Shown here piece by piece: positions 27,062 through 35,564 of a stretch of DNA of 64,000 bases. Under the pieces are notes generated by a model that was not told the DNA's origin, ran no database searches, and was given only the letters and a program-made list of their open reading frames with translations. A program made the position numbers and the translations under genes. The DNA is from Jannaschia pagri. Lineage in GTDB: Bacteria > Pseudomonadota > Alphaproteobacteria > Rhodobacterales > Rhodobacteraceae. The stretch covers positions 62,001-126,000 of the forward strand of contig NZ_BPFH01000007.1 of NCBI RefSeq assembly GCF_019655435.1, written 5' to 3'. The number at the start of each line of letters is the position of its first letter. The first letter of the stretch is position 1.

Positions 27062-27936
27062 CCCTAGAGCGCACCGCAATTGCCGACGTCCTGGCGCGGG
27101 AGGGCGCAGCCGTCCGCGTGTTGATCGCCGAGTCCCGCGGATCGGCGCCCAGGGCGGCGGGCACCGCGATGTTGGTCTGGGCCGATGGCTTTACGGGCAC
27201 AATCGGCGGCGGTGCCTTGGAATGGCAGGCTCTGGCGGCTGCCCGCGAGGTGTTGCGCCACGGAGGCCATCGCGTGCTGCGCCTGCCCCTGGGGCCAGCC
27301 TTGGGGCAGTGTTGCGGCGGGGCTGTGATCCTCGTGCTGGAGCATTTGGAGCAAGTTCCACCCGACCCTTGGGTGCGGCGGATCGAAGGGGATGCGCCGC
27401 AGCCCGATGCCCAGCCATTCGCTTTCGTCGATGGTTGGCTGATGGAAACCCAAGCCAATGCCGGTCGTCCCGTTTGGATCTGGGGCGCGGGCCATGTGGG
27501 GGCAGCCTTGGCGTGGTTGCTGGCCCCCTTGCCGGAATTGTCAGTGACCTGCGTCGACCATGCAGAGCGTTTGCCCGACCTGCCGCCAGAGGTCCGCGCC
27601 CTCCCTGCCGCCGATTTGTCCAAGGCGATGGTCTTGGCGCCCCCAGACGCGGCCCATATCATCCTGACCTACAGTCACGAGATAGACCTGGCGCTCTGCC
27701 ACGGGGCGCTGCGTCACGGGTTCGGGTTCTGCGGCGTTATCGGATCGGCTACCAAATGGGCGCGGTTTCGATCCCGGCTGTCGGCTTTGGGGCATGGGCC
27801 CGATGCCATTGCGCGCATAACCTGTCCCATCGGTGAGAGGGCACTGGGCAAGCACCCCCAGGCCATTGCGATTGGCGTGGCACGCGGTCTACTGTCGTGG
27901 GCGATGGATCCCCCCGGCCAGAGGACGCCCCCGTGA
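27058..27936 (+). CDS. xdhC: xanthine dehydrogenase accessory protein XdhC
   Basis: A 292-residue protein that binds and sulfurates the molybdenum cofactor before its insertion into XdhB. The N-terminal XdhC/CoxI domain has ESRGSAPRAAGTAMLV and GTIGGGALEWQAL; the C-terminal Rossmann-like domain has WIWGAGHVGAALAWLL and GVIGSATKWARFRSRL. It overlaps xdhB by ATGA, and its stop overlaps the GTG of the ABC ATPase gene, tying the enzyme and importer into one transcript. Confidence 0.93.
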   Translation: MTLERTAIADVLAREGAAVRVLIAESRGSAPRAAGTAMLVWADGFTGTIGGGALEWQALAAAREVLRHGGHRVLRLPLGPALGQCCGGAVILVLEHLEQVPPDPWVRRIEGDAPQPDAQPFAFVDGWLMETQANAGRPVWIWGAGHVGAALAWLLAPLPELSVTCVDHAERLPDLPPEVRALPAADLSKAMVLAPPDAAHIILTYSHEIDLALCHGALRHGFGFCGVIGSATKWARFRSRLSALGHGPDAIARITCPIGERALGKHPQAIAIGVARGLLSWAMDPPGQRTPP

Positions 27937-29447
27937 CCGCGCTGCTGACCCTCGAAGGGATAACCAAAACCTACCCGGGCGTCATTGCCAACGCGGACAT
28001 CTCGTTTCAGATCCAGCCGGGTGAAATCCATGCTTTGCTGGGGGAGAACGGGGCCGGGAAGTCGACCCTGGTCAAGACGATCTATGGTCTTGTGAGGCCA
28101 GACCGGGGCAGCATGCGCTTGAACGGCGCGCCATTTGCCCCGTCGGAGCCCCGCGCCGCCCGGGCCGCTGGCGTTGCCATGGTGTTTCAGCACTTCAGCC
28201 TGTTCGAGGCTCTGTCGGTGGCGGAGAACGTGGGCCTTGGGATGGAGTCGCCGCCGCCCATGCGGGACCTGGCCCAACGCATTCGGGACGTGTCCCAGAC
28301 CTATGGGCTACCGCTGGATCCGGGGCGGCGGGTCGGCGATCTGTCCGCCGGAGAACGTCAAAGGGTCGAAATCGTCCGCTGCCTTCTCCAGGACCCGCGT
28401 CTTCTGATCATGGACGAGCCGACCAGTGTCCTCACCCCGCAAGAGGCCGAGGTGCTGTTCGCCACGCTCCGCAAGCTATCGGCGGAGGGTGCGGCGATCC
28501 TCTACATCTCCCACAAATTGGATGAGATCCGGGCGCTTTGTGAGGCTGCGACGATCCTGCGTGGGGGGCGTGTCGTTGGGCAATGTGACCCCCGCGAGAC
28601 TTCGGCGGCGGACCTGGCGGAACGCATGGTTGGGACCCAGATTACAGCGTCCCAAGCACGGCCCTCGGCCCTCGGGGCGGCGCTGCTGACCGTGACGGAT
28701 CTGTCTCTGCTCCCGGCGACGCAGTTTGGCACCGCGCTCCGCCAGATTTCGCTGGAGGTTCGCGCCGGTGAGATCCTCGGAATTGGTGGAGTCGCTGGCA
28801 ATGGTCAGGATGAGTTGCTTGGGGCTTTGTCCGGGGAGAGGCTGTCCGCCCTTGGCACGGTTACCCTAGGGGGGCAGGACCTCTCCCGGGCGGGACCTGA
28901 CGCCCGCCGCCGCGCGGGCCTATTGGCCGCCCCGGAGGAGCGGTTGGGGCACGCTGCGGCTCCGGACATGAGCCTGACCGAGAACGCCGCTTTGACCGGA
29001 GTATCACGCAAAGGTTTGGCGCGGCGCGGGTTCTTGCGCTGGGGCGCGGCACGGAGCTTCGCCCAAGAGGTCATAGACCGCTTTGATGTGCGCACGCCGG
29101 GTGCAGGGGCCACGGCGCGCAGCTTGTCGGGCGGCAACTTGCAAAAGTTCGTCATTGGGCGCGAGGTCTTGCAAGCGCCCCGCGTGTTGGTTGTGAACCA
29201 GCCGACGTGGGGTGTCGATGCGGCGGCGGCTGCGGCGATCCGTCAGGCTTTGATGGACCTGGCGGCGGGCGGCGCGGGCGTCGTGGTGATCAGCCAGGAT
29301 CTGGATGAACTGCTGGCCGTATCGGATCGGTTTACGGCCTTGAACGAGGGCCGGTTGAGCCCGCCACGCCCGGCGTCCGAAATGACGGTGGATCGCATCG
29401 GCCTGATGTTGGGCGGGGCCGGAGATCTGGAGCCTGCCCATGTGTGA
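27933..29447 (+). CDS. purine/nucleoside-type ABC transporter ATP-binding protein (two ABC domains)
   Basis: A 504-residue protein with two ABC domains, like the YufO/NupA and RbsA group. Domain 1: LLGENGAGKSTLVKTIYG, DLSAGERQRVEI, LLIMDEPTSVLTP. Domain 2 (from about 250) has the degenerate Walker A GIGGVAGNGQDELLG and the signature SLSGGNLQKFVIGRE, with no strong Walker B catalytic Glu (VVNQPTWGVD), as usual for this family. I chose the GTG at 27933, which overlaps the xdhC stop (GTGA). It energises the two permeases and BMP protein downstream. Purine import fits the xdh context. Confidence 0.9.
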   Translation: MTALLTLEGITKTYPGVIANADISFQIQPGEIHALLGENGAGKSTLVKTIYGLVRPDRGSMRLNGAPFAPSEPRAARAAGVAMVFQHFSLFEALSVAENVGLGMESPPPMRDLAQRIRDVSQTYGLPLDPGRRVGDLSAGERQRVEIVRCLLQDPRLLIMDEPTSVLTPQEAEVLFATLRKLSAEGAAILYISHKLDEIRALCEAATILRGGRVVGQCDPRETSAADLAERMVGTQITASQARPSALGAALLTVTDLSLLPATQFGTALRQISLEVRAGEILGIGGVAGNGQDELLGALSGERLSALGTVTLGGQDLSRAGPDARRRAGLLAAPEERLGHAAAPDMSLTENAALTGVSRKGLARRGFLRWGAARSFAQEVIDRFDVRTPGAGATARSLSGGNLQKFVIGREVLQAPRVLVVNQPTWGVDAAAAAAIRQALMDLAAGGAGVVVISQDLDELLAVSDRFTALNEGRLSPPRPASEMTVDRIGLMLGGAGDLEPAHV

Positions 29448-29478
29448 CGTCAGGCGCAGACCTCCGAGGGGCGTGCGT

Positions 29479-29502
29479 AAAAATCCTTCTGAAAGGATTT
29501 TT
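29479..29502. repeat. AT-rich palindrome aaaaatcctt...aaggattttt
   Basis: A 10-bp perfect inverted repeat with loop CTGA lies in the 81-base gap between the ABC ATPase gene and the first permease. The AT stem stands out in GC-rich DNA. It could fold in the mRNA or act as an attenuator or terminator on either strand. Only one copy is present in the window. Confidence 0.6.
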
Positions 29503-29528
29503 CCTGCTCATACCCGGCGGGGGCGCCG

Positions 29529-30677
29529 ATGATCGCGTTGGAACGTCGGGTCGCGCCATCGCGGGCATGGCAGGCCATCGCACCGCTGCTGGCGGTTTTG
29601 CTGACCATGTTCGCAGGCGGCATCATGTTCGCCGCCTTGGGCACGGACCCTTTCGAAGCGATCCGCACGATCTTTTGGGACCCCATTTTTGGTGAGTTCG
29701 CGTGGTACTTTCGCGGCCAACTGCTTATCAAGGCGGGCCCCCTGATTTTGATTGCCGTTGGCCTTGCGATGGGCTTTCGGGCCGGGATTTGGAATATCGG
29801 GGCCGAAGGGCAGTACATCATGGGCGCGATCTGCGGGGCCGCCGCTGGCCTTGCGTTCTACCCATCGGAGTCGGCCCTGATCTTCCCGATGATGATCGCC
29901 TTCGGCGCGCTGGGTGGTTTTGCCTGGGCGATGATCCCGGCGCTTCTGCGGATCCGTTTCGGCACCAACGAAATCCTGGTCTCGCTGATGTTGGTCTATG
30001 TGGCAGAGAACGTTTTGGCCTCTGCCGCCGTCTCCTGGTTGCGCAATCCGGACGCCGTGGGCTTCCCTGGGTCCCGCAATCTCAGCCGGTGGGACGCTGC
30101 GGCCAACCCGGAATTGATCGCAGGCACCGGCGCCCATTGGGGCGTTCTTTTGGCGGTTTTGGTCGTTGTGGCGGCGCAGATCTTTTTGACGCGGCATCTG
30201 ATGGGGTTCCATATCCGCCTGACCGGCGCGGCCCCCCTTGCGGCGGCCTTTGCCGGCGTGCGCCCGGCGCGCCTGGTCGTATTCTGCCTTGGGTTGGCCG
30301 GGGCGCTGGCCGGGCTGGCCGGTCTGTTCGAGGTTACGGGCCCCGCTGGCCAGATCAGTATCGACTTCGCTTCGGGCTATGGGTTTACGGCAATCATCGT
30401 TGCTTTCCTGGGGCGCCTGAACCCCATCGGAATCTTGCTGGCTGGGATGCTCATGGCGCTGACCTATGTGGGGGGCGACAACGTGGCCACGAACCTCGGC
30501 CTGCCCATCGCGGCCATCAGTGCTTTCCAGGGCATGCTGTTGTTTTTCTTGCTCGCCTTGGATGTCTTGGCGAACTTCCGGCTGCGGCGCAGCATCGGGC
30601 GGAGGCAGGCGGTGACGTCAGGGGCTTCGCCGTCGCGGTCCGTTGAGGATGCCCCGTTGGGCGGAGCGGCGGAATGA
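29529..30677 (+). CDS. purine/nucleoside-type ABC transporter permease 1
   Basis: A 382-residue inner-membrane permease of the BPD_transp_2 fold with about nine helices, the longer of the pair as usual (YufP-like). Typical segments: AVGLAMGFRAGIWNIGAEGQ near 75-95 and FGTNEILVSLMLVYVAENVL near 140-160. It starts 81 bases after the ATPase gene, beyond an AT-rich palindrome. The C-terminal 30 residues are hydrophilic. Confidence 0.9.
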   Translation: MIALERRVAPSRAWQAIAPLLAVLLTMFAGGIMFAALGTDPFEAIRTIFWDPIFGEFAWYFRGQLLIKAGPLILIAVGLAMGFRAGIWNIGAEGQYIMGAICGAAAGLAFYPSESALIFPMMIAFGALGGFAWAMIPALLRIRFGTNEILVSLMLVYVAENVLASAAVSWLRNPDAVGFPGSRNLSRWDAAANPELIAGTGAHWGVLLAVLVVVAAQIFLTRHLMGFHIRLTGAAPLAAAFAGVRPARLVVFCLGLAGALAGLAGLFEVTGPAGQISIDFASGYGFTAIIVAFLGRLNPIGILLAGMLMALTYVGGDNVATNLGLPIAAISAFQGMLLFFLLALDVLANFRLRRSIGRRQAVTSGASPSRSVEDAPLGGAAE

Positions 30678-30918
30678 TTGGGCGGCCAAGGATCGAACCC
30701 AATCTTTCGTTTTTGTCCTGTCGTCGGCAGGGCGGGCCGGAGGCATTGGGATCAGCGGTCGCGCGGCCGATCTGGACGGGCGGGCCTGTTGTCGCTTGTC
30801 ATCGAGTGGGCATGCACAAAACCCTCACCGTCGGATCATGGCAACCCGACGCGACTGGTTTCGCCCGGCCGAGCGGCGCCCGCAGCCCCCGTCACATGTC
30901 GCTGAGAGGGACGGTCCG

Positions 30919-31848
30919 ATGGATTTGAGCGTCATCTCCCCAACGCTGCTCATCGCCTCTTTGATGGTGGCAGCGACGCCGATCCTTTTGGCGGCCATCG
31001 GAGAGATGGTCGTGGAGAAGGCGGGGGTCCTGAACCTCGGCGTCGAAGGCATGATGATCATGGGCGCGGTGATGGGCTTCATCGCTGCCCATGAAACCGG
31101 AGGTGTCTGGTTGGGGTTCGCCGCCGCGGCCCTGGCAGGGGCGGTCATGGCGCTGCTGTTTGGTGTGTTGACCCAATTCCTGTTGTCGAATCAAGTCGCC
31201 ACGGGGCTGGCGCTCACGCTGTTCGGTCTGGGTCTGTCGGCCCTGCTGGGGCAGGGCTATGTGGGCATCAAGGTCGATAGTCTGGCACGCTTGGACATGG
31301 GCGTCTTGTCCGATTTGCCGTTTGTCGGGCGCGTCGTGTTCAGTCACGATCCAATGGTCTATGTCTCATTGGCCCTGTGCCTTGGGGTTTGGGCCTTCCT
31401 GCGGTTCAGCCGCGCGGGTCTGATCCTGCGGGCCGTGGGCGAAAGCCATGATGCGGCCCATGCCCTGGGCTACAATGTGCGGCGTGTGCGTCTGCTGGCC
31501 ATTGCCTTCGGAGGCGCCTGCGCGGGGCTCGGCGGGGCCTATCTGTCGCTTGTGCGTGTTCCCCAATGGACCGACGGCATGACGGCGGGGGCGGGCTGGA
31601 TCGCGCTGGCGATCGTGGTGTTCGCGTCTTGGCGGGCGGAGCGTGTGTTGATCGGTGCCTATCTCTTTGGGGGGATTGCGGTCTTACAACTCAATCTCCA
31701 GACCGCCGGCGCCCGTATCCCGGTCGAAGTCCTGAGTGCTGCGCCGTACCTCATGACGATCCTTGTTCTTGTTTTGATTTCCCGCCGGGCCGGGCGGGCT
31801 GGACAGGCCCCGGCGGATCTTGGCAAGCCGTTCCATCCCGCATCCTGA
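30919..31848 (+). CDS. purine/nucleoside-type ABC transporter permease 2
   Basis: A 309-residue permease, the YufQ-like partner of the one at 29529. Segments: IGEMVVEKAGVLNLGVEGMMIMGAV near 25-50, LSNQVATGLALTLFGLGLSALLG near 90-112, and GAGWIALAIVVFASWRAERVLIGAYLF near 225-250. I placed the start at the ATG at 30919 because the protein then begins like its family; the frame is open upstream to 30643, overlapping the previous gene. The gap of about 240 bases before it holds no other feature. Confidence 0.88.
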   Translation: MDLSVISPTLLIASLMVAATPILLAAIGEMVVEKAGVLNLGVEGMMIMGAVMGFIAAHETGGVWLGFAAAALAGAVMALLFGVLTQFLLSNQVATGLALTLFGLGLSALLGQGYVGIKVDSLARLDMGVLSDLPFVGRVVFSHDPMVYVSLALCLGVWAFLRFSRAGLILRAVGESHDAAHALGYNVRRVRLLAIAFGGACAGLGGAYLSLVRVPQWTDGMTAGAGWIALAIVVFASWRAERVLIGAYLFGGIAVLQLNLQTAGARIPVEVLSAAPYLMTILVLVLISRRAGRAGQAPADLGKPFHPAS

Positions 31849-32197
31849 TGCCGCAGACCGACTGACGTGACCCAGGGACCCAGGATGGCGGACGGCGTGC
31901 TGTTTTGGCACGTCCTGAGCTGTCTGCCCGTGCTCCCGGCAGTTTTGAGTTTTGGAGCGGCGGTCGGAAGACCGCAGCCACGTCCTTGCGTTGGGTCTAT
32001 CGGTGCATTCGACGGCCGTCTCGCAAGCCCCCAATGAGCCATCGCGCCACCGACGAAGGCCAGCATAACTGGCCAATTTTTCACCGCTTGCACGCGGATG
32101 GTCCGGCTGGATGCTGTCGCTGGTCCGCCGGGTCTTGTCACCGCCGCGCTCCTGTCAGAGTTTGAGACAAACACAGAAAACAACTGGGGAGACATCC
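31849..32197. other. leader stretch before the BMP binding-protein gene
   Basis: About 350 bases with no gene. A short hairpin with a GGAA tetraloop (gcggtc / gaccgc, 31960-31975) is visible; otherwise I see nothing. It probably contains a promoter giving extra binding protein. Confidence 0.35.
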
Positions 32198-33289
32198 ATG
32201 AGATTCGCGACACTTCTGGCGGGCGCGCTGAGCCTCGCCGTGACCGGCGGCGCCTTCGCCGATGGGCATGAGACCACCAAGGTCGGGTTCGTCTACGTCG
32301 GGCCCATCGGAGACGGTGGCTGGACCTTTCAGCACGACCAGGGCCGCCTCGCCGTGGAAGAGGCCTATGGCGACAAAGTCGAGACCGTCTACCAGGAGAA
32401 CGTCCCCGAGGGCGCAGACGCGGAGCGGGTCATCACCCAGATGGCCCTGGGCGGGGCGGATATCATCTTCACCACGTCCTTCGGGTATATGGACCCGACC
32501 AACAACGTCGCGGCCAAGTTCCCCGATGTGAAGTTCGAACATGCAACCGGCTATCGGCGCGATCACCCGAACGTCTCGACCTACGACGCACGCTTCTACG
32601 AAGGCCGCGCGGTGATCGGCCATATCGCGGGCCATATGACCGAGACGAACAAGATCGGCTACATCGCGTCCTTCCCGATCCCAGAGGTCATTCAGGGTAT
32701 CAACAGCGCCTATATGCACGCCGCCAAGGTGAACCCCGATGTCGAAATGGTGGTGACCTGGGTCTATACGTGGTTCGACCCCGCTAAGGAGGCCGATGCC
32801 GCCCGCGCCATGATCGATCAGGGCGTGGACGTCATCATGCAGCACACGGATTCCACGGCGCCCCAAGCCGCCGCCCAGGAAGCCAACGAAAACGGTGGCC
32901 GGGTGTTCACCTTCGGCCAAGCCTCCGACATGGCGGCCTTCGCTCCCACACCGCGCATCGCGTCGATCATCGACGATTGGTCGCCCTACTACATCAAGCG
33001 CGTGGGTGAGTTGATGGACGGCACCTATGAGCAAACCGCCAGCTGGGGCGGCATGCCCGAAGGCGAAGTCGTCATCGGTGAGATCACCGAGGTCGTGCCC
33101 GCCGAGGTCAAGGCCGAGGCTGAGGCGATGATCGCAGCGATCACCGACGGCAGCTATCACCCGTTCACCGGTCCCATCAACAAGCAGGACGGAACCGCCT
33201 GGCTGGCTGACGGCGAAGTCGCCGATGACGGTGCCCTGGCCACGATGGACTTCTACGTCGAAGGCATGACGGGCGATGTTCCCAACTAA
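32198..33289 (+). CDS. BMP-family purine/nucleoside ABC transporter substrate-binding protein
   Basis: A 363-residue periplasmic protein of the BMP (basic membrane protein / PnrA-like) family. The Sec signal is MRFATLLAGALSLAVTGGAFA. The family segment VGFVYVGPIGDGGWTFQHDQG follows near 27-47, and later TTSFGYMDPTNNVAAKFPDVKFEHATGY. There is no lipobox Cys, so it is soluble. GGGGAG precedes the ATG at 32198. It completes the importer linked to xdhABC; a free purine or nucleoside is the likely ligand. A strong terminator follows. Confidence 0.92.
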   Translation: MRFATLLAGALSLAVTGGAFADGHETTKVGFVYVGPIGDGGWTFQHDQGRLAVEEAYGDKVETVYQENVPEGADAERVITQMALGGADIIFTTSFGYMDPTNNVAAKFPDVKFEHATGYRRDHPNVSTYDARFYEGRAVIGHIAGHMTETNKIGYIASFPIPEVIQGINSAYMHAAKVNPDVEMVVTWVYTWFDPAKEADAARAMIDQGVDVIMQHTDSTAPQAAAQEANENGGRVFTFGQASDMAAFAPTPRIASIIDDWSPYYIKRVGELMDGTYEQTASWGGMPEGEVVIGEITEVVPAEVKAEAEAMIAAITDGSYHPFTGPINKQDGTAWLADGEVADDGALATMDFYVEGMTGDVPN

Positions 33290-33343
33290 GGGGATTGTCA
33301 CCGTTACGGTTTCGGGTGTCCGACCCGGCGCCGTTCAAACCCG

Positions 33344-33372
33344 GGCCCGGCACATCTGTGTCGGGCCTTTTT
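33344..33372 (+). terminator. rho-independent terminator after the purine locus
   Basis: A 10-bp stem (ggcccggcac / gtgtcgggcc, one G-T pair, 4-base loop) is followed immediately by five T on the plus strand, about 55 bases after the BMP gene stop. It ends the xdh-ABC transporter locus. Confidence 0.85.
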
Positions 33373-33533
33373 GCGTCTTGCGACCCTCCCTGACGGGCCT
33401 CCTGCCGCGAAAGGTCTTTTGAGACACTGGACCAGGGCGTCCCGGCCGTGTGGTCCCGGTTTGTGTTCGATCAATGCCGGCGGGTCTGAGGCCTGACACA
33501 AGCATCCCAAAGAAACACTCGGGATGGGCAGAT

Positions 33534-34898
33534 ATGGCGATTGTGGGCACGCTCCTCCTGCCGCTGGGGATGATGATCTGGGCGGTCTACCGCGGTTGGC
33601 CCATCCTCCTGGTGGCACCGATCATGGCGCTGGCGGCGGCGGGGCTTGCCGGGGATCCGGTCTTGGCGACGCTGACCGAACGCTTCATGCCCGCGACGGG
33701 CCGGTTCGTGGTGGCCTTTCTGCCTCTGTTTTTGCTGGGCGCTGTCTTTGGCAAGCTGATGGAGGCCTCGGGCGCCGCCATGGCCATCGCGCGGGCCATT
33801 GTCGATCGGTTGGGCGCTGAAAAGGCTCTGGTCGCGGTTGTGCTGTCCTGTGCGGTCCTGACCTACGGCGGCGTGTCGCTCTTCGTGGTGGCCTTTGCGG
33901 TCTATCCCCTGGCAGTCGCCCTGTTTCGACAAGCGGACTTGCCCCACCGGCTTATCCCGGCGGCCATCGCCCTGGGCGCGTTCACGTTCACCATGAGCGC
34001 CTTGCCCGGTTCTCCGGCGATACAGAATGCGATCCCGATGCCGTATTTCGGGACCACGCTCTTCGCGGCGCCCGGAATTGGGATGCTGGCCGGTGGTCTG
34101 ATGGCGGTCGGGGGCGTGACCTATCTGGCACGGGCCGCACGCAGTGGCGCCGCGCCGGTGGCCCCGCGTTTGACCCGACAGGTGGAACAAGCGGACCTGC
34201 CGTCCCTATGGCTGTCGCTGACCCCGATTGTGGCTGTCTTTGTCGCCAACCTCGTGCTGGCGCAGGGCGTTCTCCCGCGACTGGACCTGAGCTATCTCGC
34301 TGACCCGGCTTGGGGGAATGTGACGCCGACCGAGGTCATTGGTCTCTGGGCTCTGATTTGCGCGCTTGGCTTGGCGACATTGATCGCGCTCGCCCTGTCT
34401 TGGTCCCGGCTTGCCGCCCCGAAGGAGACCCTCGGCGCTGGAGCCCAGGCGGCGCTTTTACCGCTGTTCAATACGGCGGTGTTGGTGGGGTTCGGCGCCG
34501 TGGTCGCCGGTCTGCCCGCGTTCCAGAGCGTCAGCGCCTTGACGGCGCAAATCCCTGGCGGTGTCCTGACGAGCCTTGCGGCCTCGGCAAGTCTGTTGGC
34601 GGGGCTGACGGGATCCGCCTCGGGCGGCATGTCCATCGCCCTCGACACGCTCGGCCCCCGCACGCTGGAGCTGGCGCAGCAACAGGCGGTCGATCCCGCT
34701 GCGTTGCACCGCATCGTGGCCTTGGCGACCGGTGGATTGGACGCGCTGCCACACAACGGGGCCGTTGTGACGCTGCTTGGGATCGCGGGCCTCACCCATC
34801 GAGAGGCCTATGGGCCGGTCTTCGTGGTTGCCGTCGTGATTCCGACGATTGCCCTGCTTCTCGCTTTGGCAACTGCGGTCTGGGTCGGCGTGTTTTAG
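33534..34898 (+). CDS. GntP-family permease
   Basis: A 454-residue carrier with about 12 hydrophobic segments. GntP-family features include FLPLFLLGAVFGKLMEASGAA near 65-85, LTYGGVSLFVVAFAVYPLA near 110-130, ALPGSPAIQNAIPMPYFGT near 160-180, and GSASGGMSIALDTLGP near 360-375. Members import gluconate, hydroxybutyrate or other short hydroxy acids by H+ symport. No catabolic genes lie next to it, so the substrate is open. The start is at 33534 (ATG before AIVGTLLLPLG); upstream Met codons lead into non-homologous sequence. Confidence 0.87.
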   Translation: MAIVGTLLLPLGMMIWAVYRGWPILLVAPIMALAAAGLAGDPVLATLTERFMPATGRFVVAFLPLFLLGAVFGKLMEASGAAMAIARAIVDRLGAEKALVAVVLSCAVLTYGGVSLFVVAFAVYPLAVALFRQADLPHRLIPAAIALGAFTFTMSALPGSPAIQNAIPMPYFGTTLFAAPGIGMLAGGLMAVGGVTYLARAARSGAAPVAPRLTRQVEQADLPSLWLSLTPIVAVFVANLVLAQGVLPRLDLSYLADPAWGNVTPTEVIGLWALICALGLATLIALALSWSRLAAPKETLGAGAQAALLPLFNTAVLVGFGAVVAGLPAFQSVSALTAQIPGGVLTSLAASASLLAGLTGSASGGMSIALDTLGPRTLELAQQQAVDPAALHRIVALATGGLDALPHNGAVVTLLGIAGLTHREAYGPVFVVAVVIPTIALLLALATAVWVGVF

Positions 34899-34927
34899 GC
34901 AGCCTACGGGCAGGAGATCTACGACAT

Positions 34928-34955
34928 CTGCCCGGCGAATGGGATCGCCGGGCAG
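34928..34955. terminator. hairpin between convergent genes
   Basis: An 11-bp perfect inverted repeat (ctgcccggcga / tcgccgggcag, 6-base loop) lies between the ends of the GntP permease and the EF-hand gene. It has no U tract on either side, so it is a possible rather than certain bidirectional terminator. Confidence 0.5.
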
Positions 34956-35013
34956 CTGCCCTGTGAGTGACAGTGTCTCTCTGGGGGGCTGGCGAAGCCC
35001 CGCTCGTCCGAGA

Positions 35014-35244
35014 TCAGGACGGCAGGATGCCCGCATCCACGGCGGCCTGCACCTCGGTCTCGTTCAGAACGCCGTCCGCATCTGTGTCGATGGCGGCAAA
35101 GGTGTCGGCGGTCGCGTCGGGATAGGCAGCCTGAAGCTCTTCCATCGACACATTGCCGTCGCCGTCCGTGTCCATCGCCATCTGCGCCCAGGTGGGTGCA
35201 GCAAATGCGAGGGTGATGGCGGCGGTCGTCAGGATCGTCTTCAT
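35014..35244 (-). CDS. exported EF-hand protein
   Basis: A 76-residue protein with a signal peptide (MKTILTTAAITLAFAAPTWA) and two EF-hand loops, DTDGDGNVSMEE and DTDADGVLNETE, each with acidic residues at the calcium-binding positions. It is predicted to be a small periplasmic Ca2+-binding protein. The start at 35244 is set by the signal peptide; GGAGCATACCC precedes it. No functional partner is obvious. Confidence 0.82.
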   Translation of the reverse strand: MKTILTTAAITLAFAAPTWAQMAMDTDGDGNVSMEELQAAYPDATADTFAAIDTDADGVLNETEVQAAVDAGILPS

Positions 35245-35564
35245 GGGTATGCTCCGATTTGGTCCATGTGATGAGCGGTGTGTTCCGCTCGACCCAGTGA
35301 TGACCCATCGGGCGGCAGCCTGCGCCCCCGGTTGCAAGTCCTGCCTGTTTCGCGCGCAATCCTGCAGAATGACGCTCTTTTTCTGCGCATGAACCCGCAC
35401 GGCCAAATGCCCGTCGGCGCGGTCGGCGGATTCAATCCGGGTCCTGGCGGGCGTTCCAGCCCGATCTTGCCGGAAGACAGGACCGGGGGCCGGTTCGCCT
35501 CATTGGCCGACAGATTCGCCCGATTGGGCGCATCCTGGATGATGAATGGCCCGCGCCGCTCTAA
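35245..35564. other. gene-free stretch between the dioxygenase-like and EF-hand genes
   Basis: About 320 bases. Short open frames are present on both strands but none has recognisable protein sequence or a good ribosome site. Probably holds the EF-hand gene promoter. Confidence 0.4.

Noticed and set aside
30690-30712. T-arm-like gggttcgatcc on the minus strand
   Set aside because: The flanking bases do not form a five-base T stem and no other tRNA arms are present.
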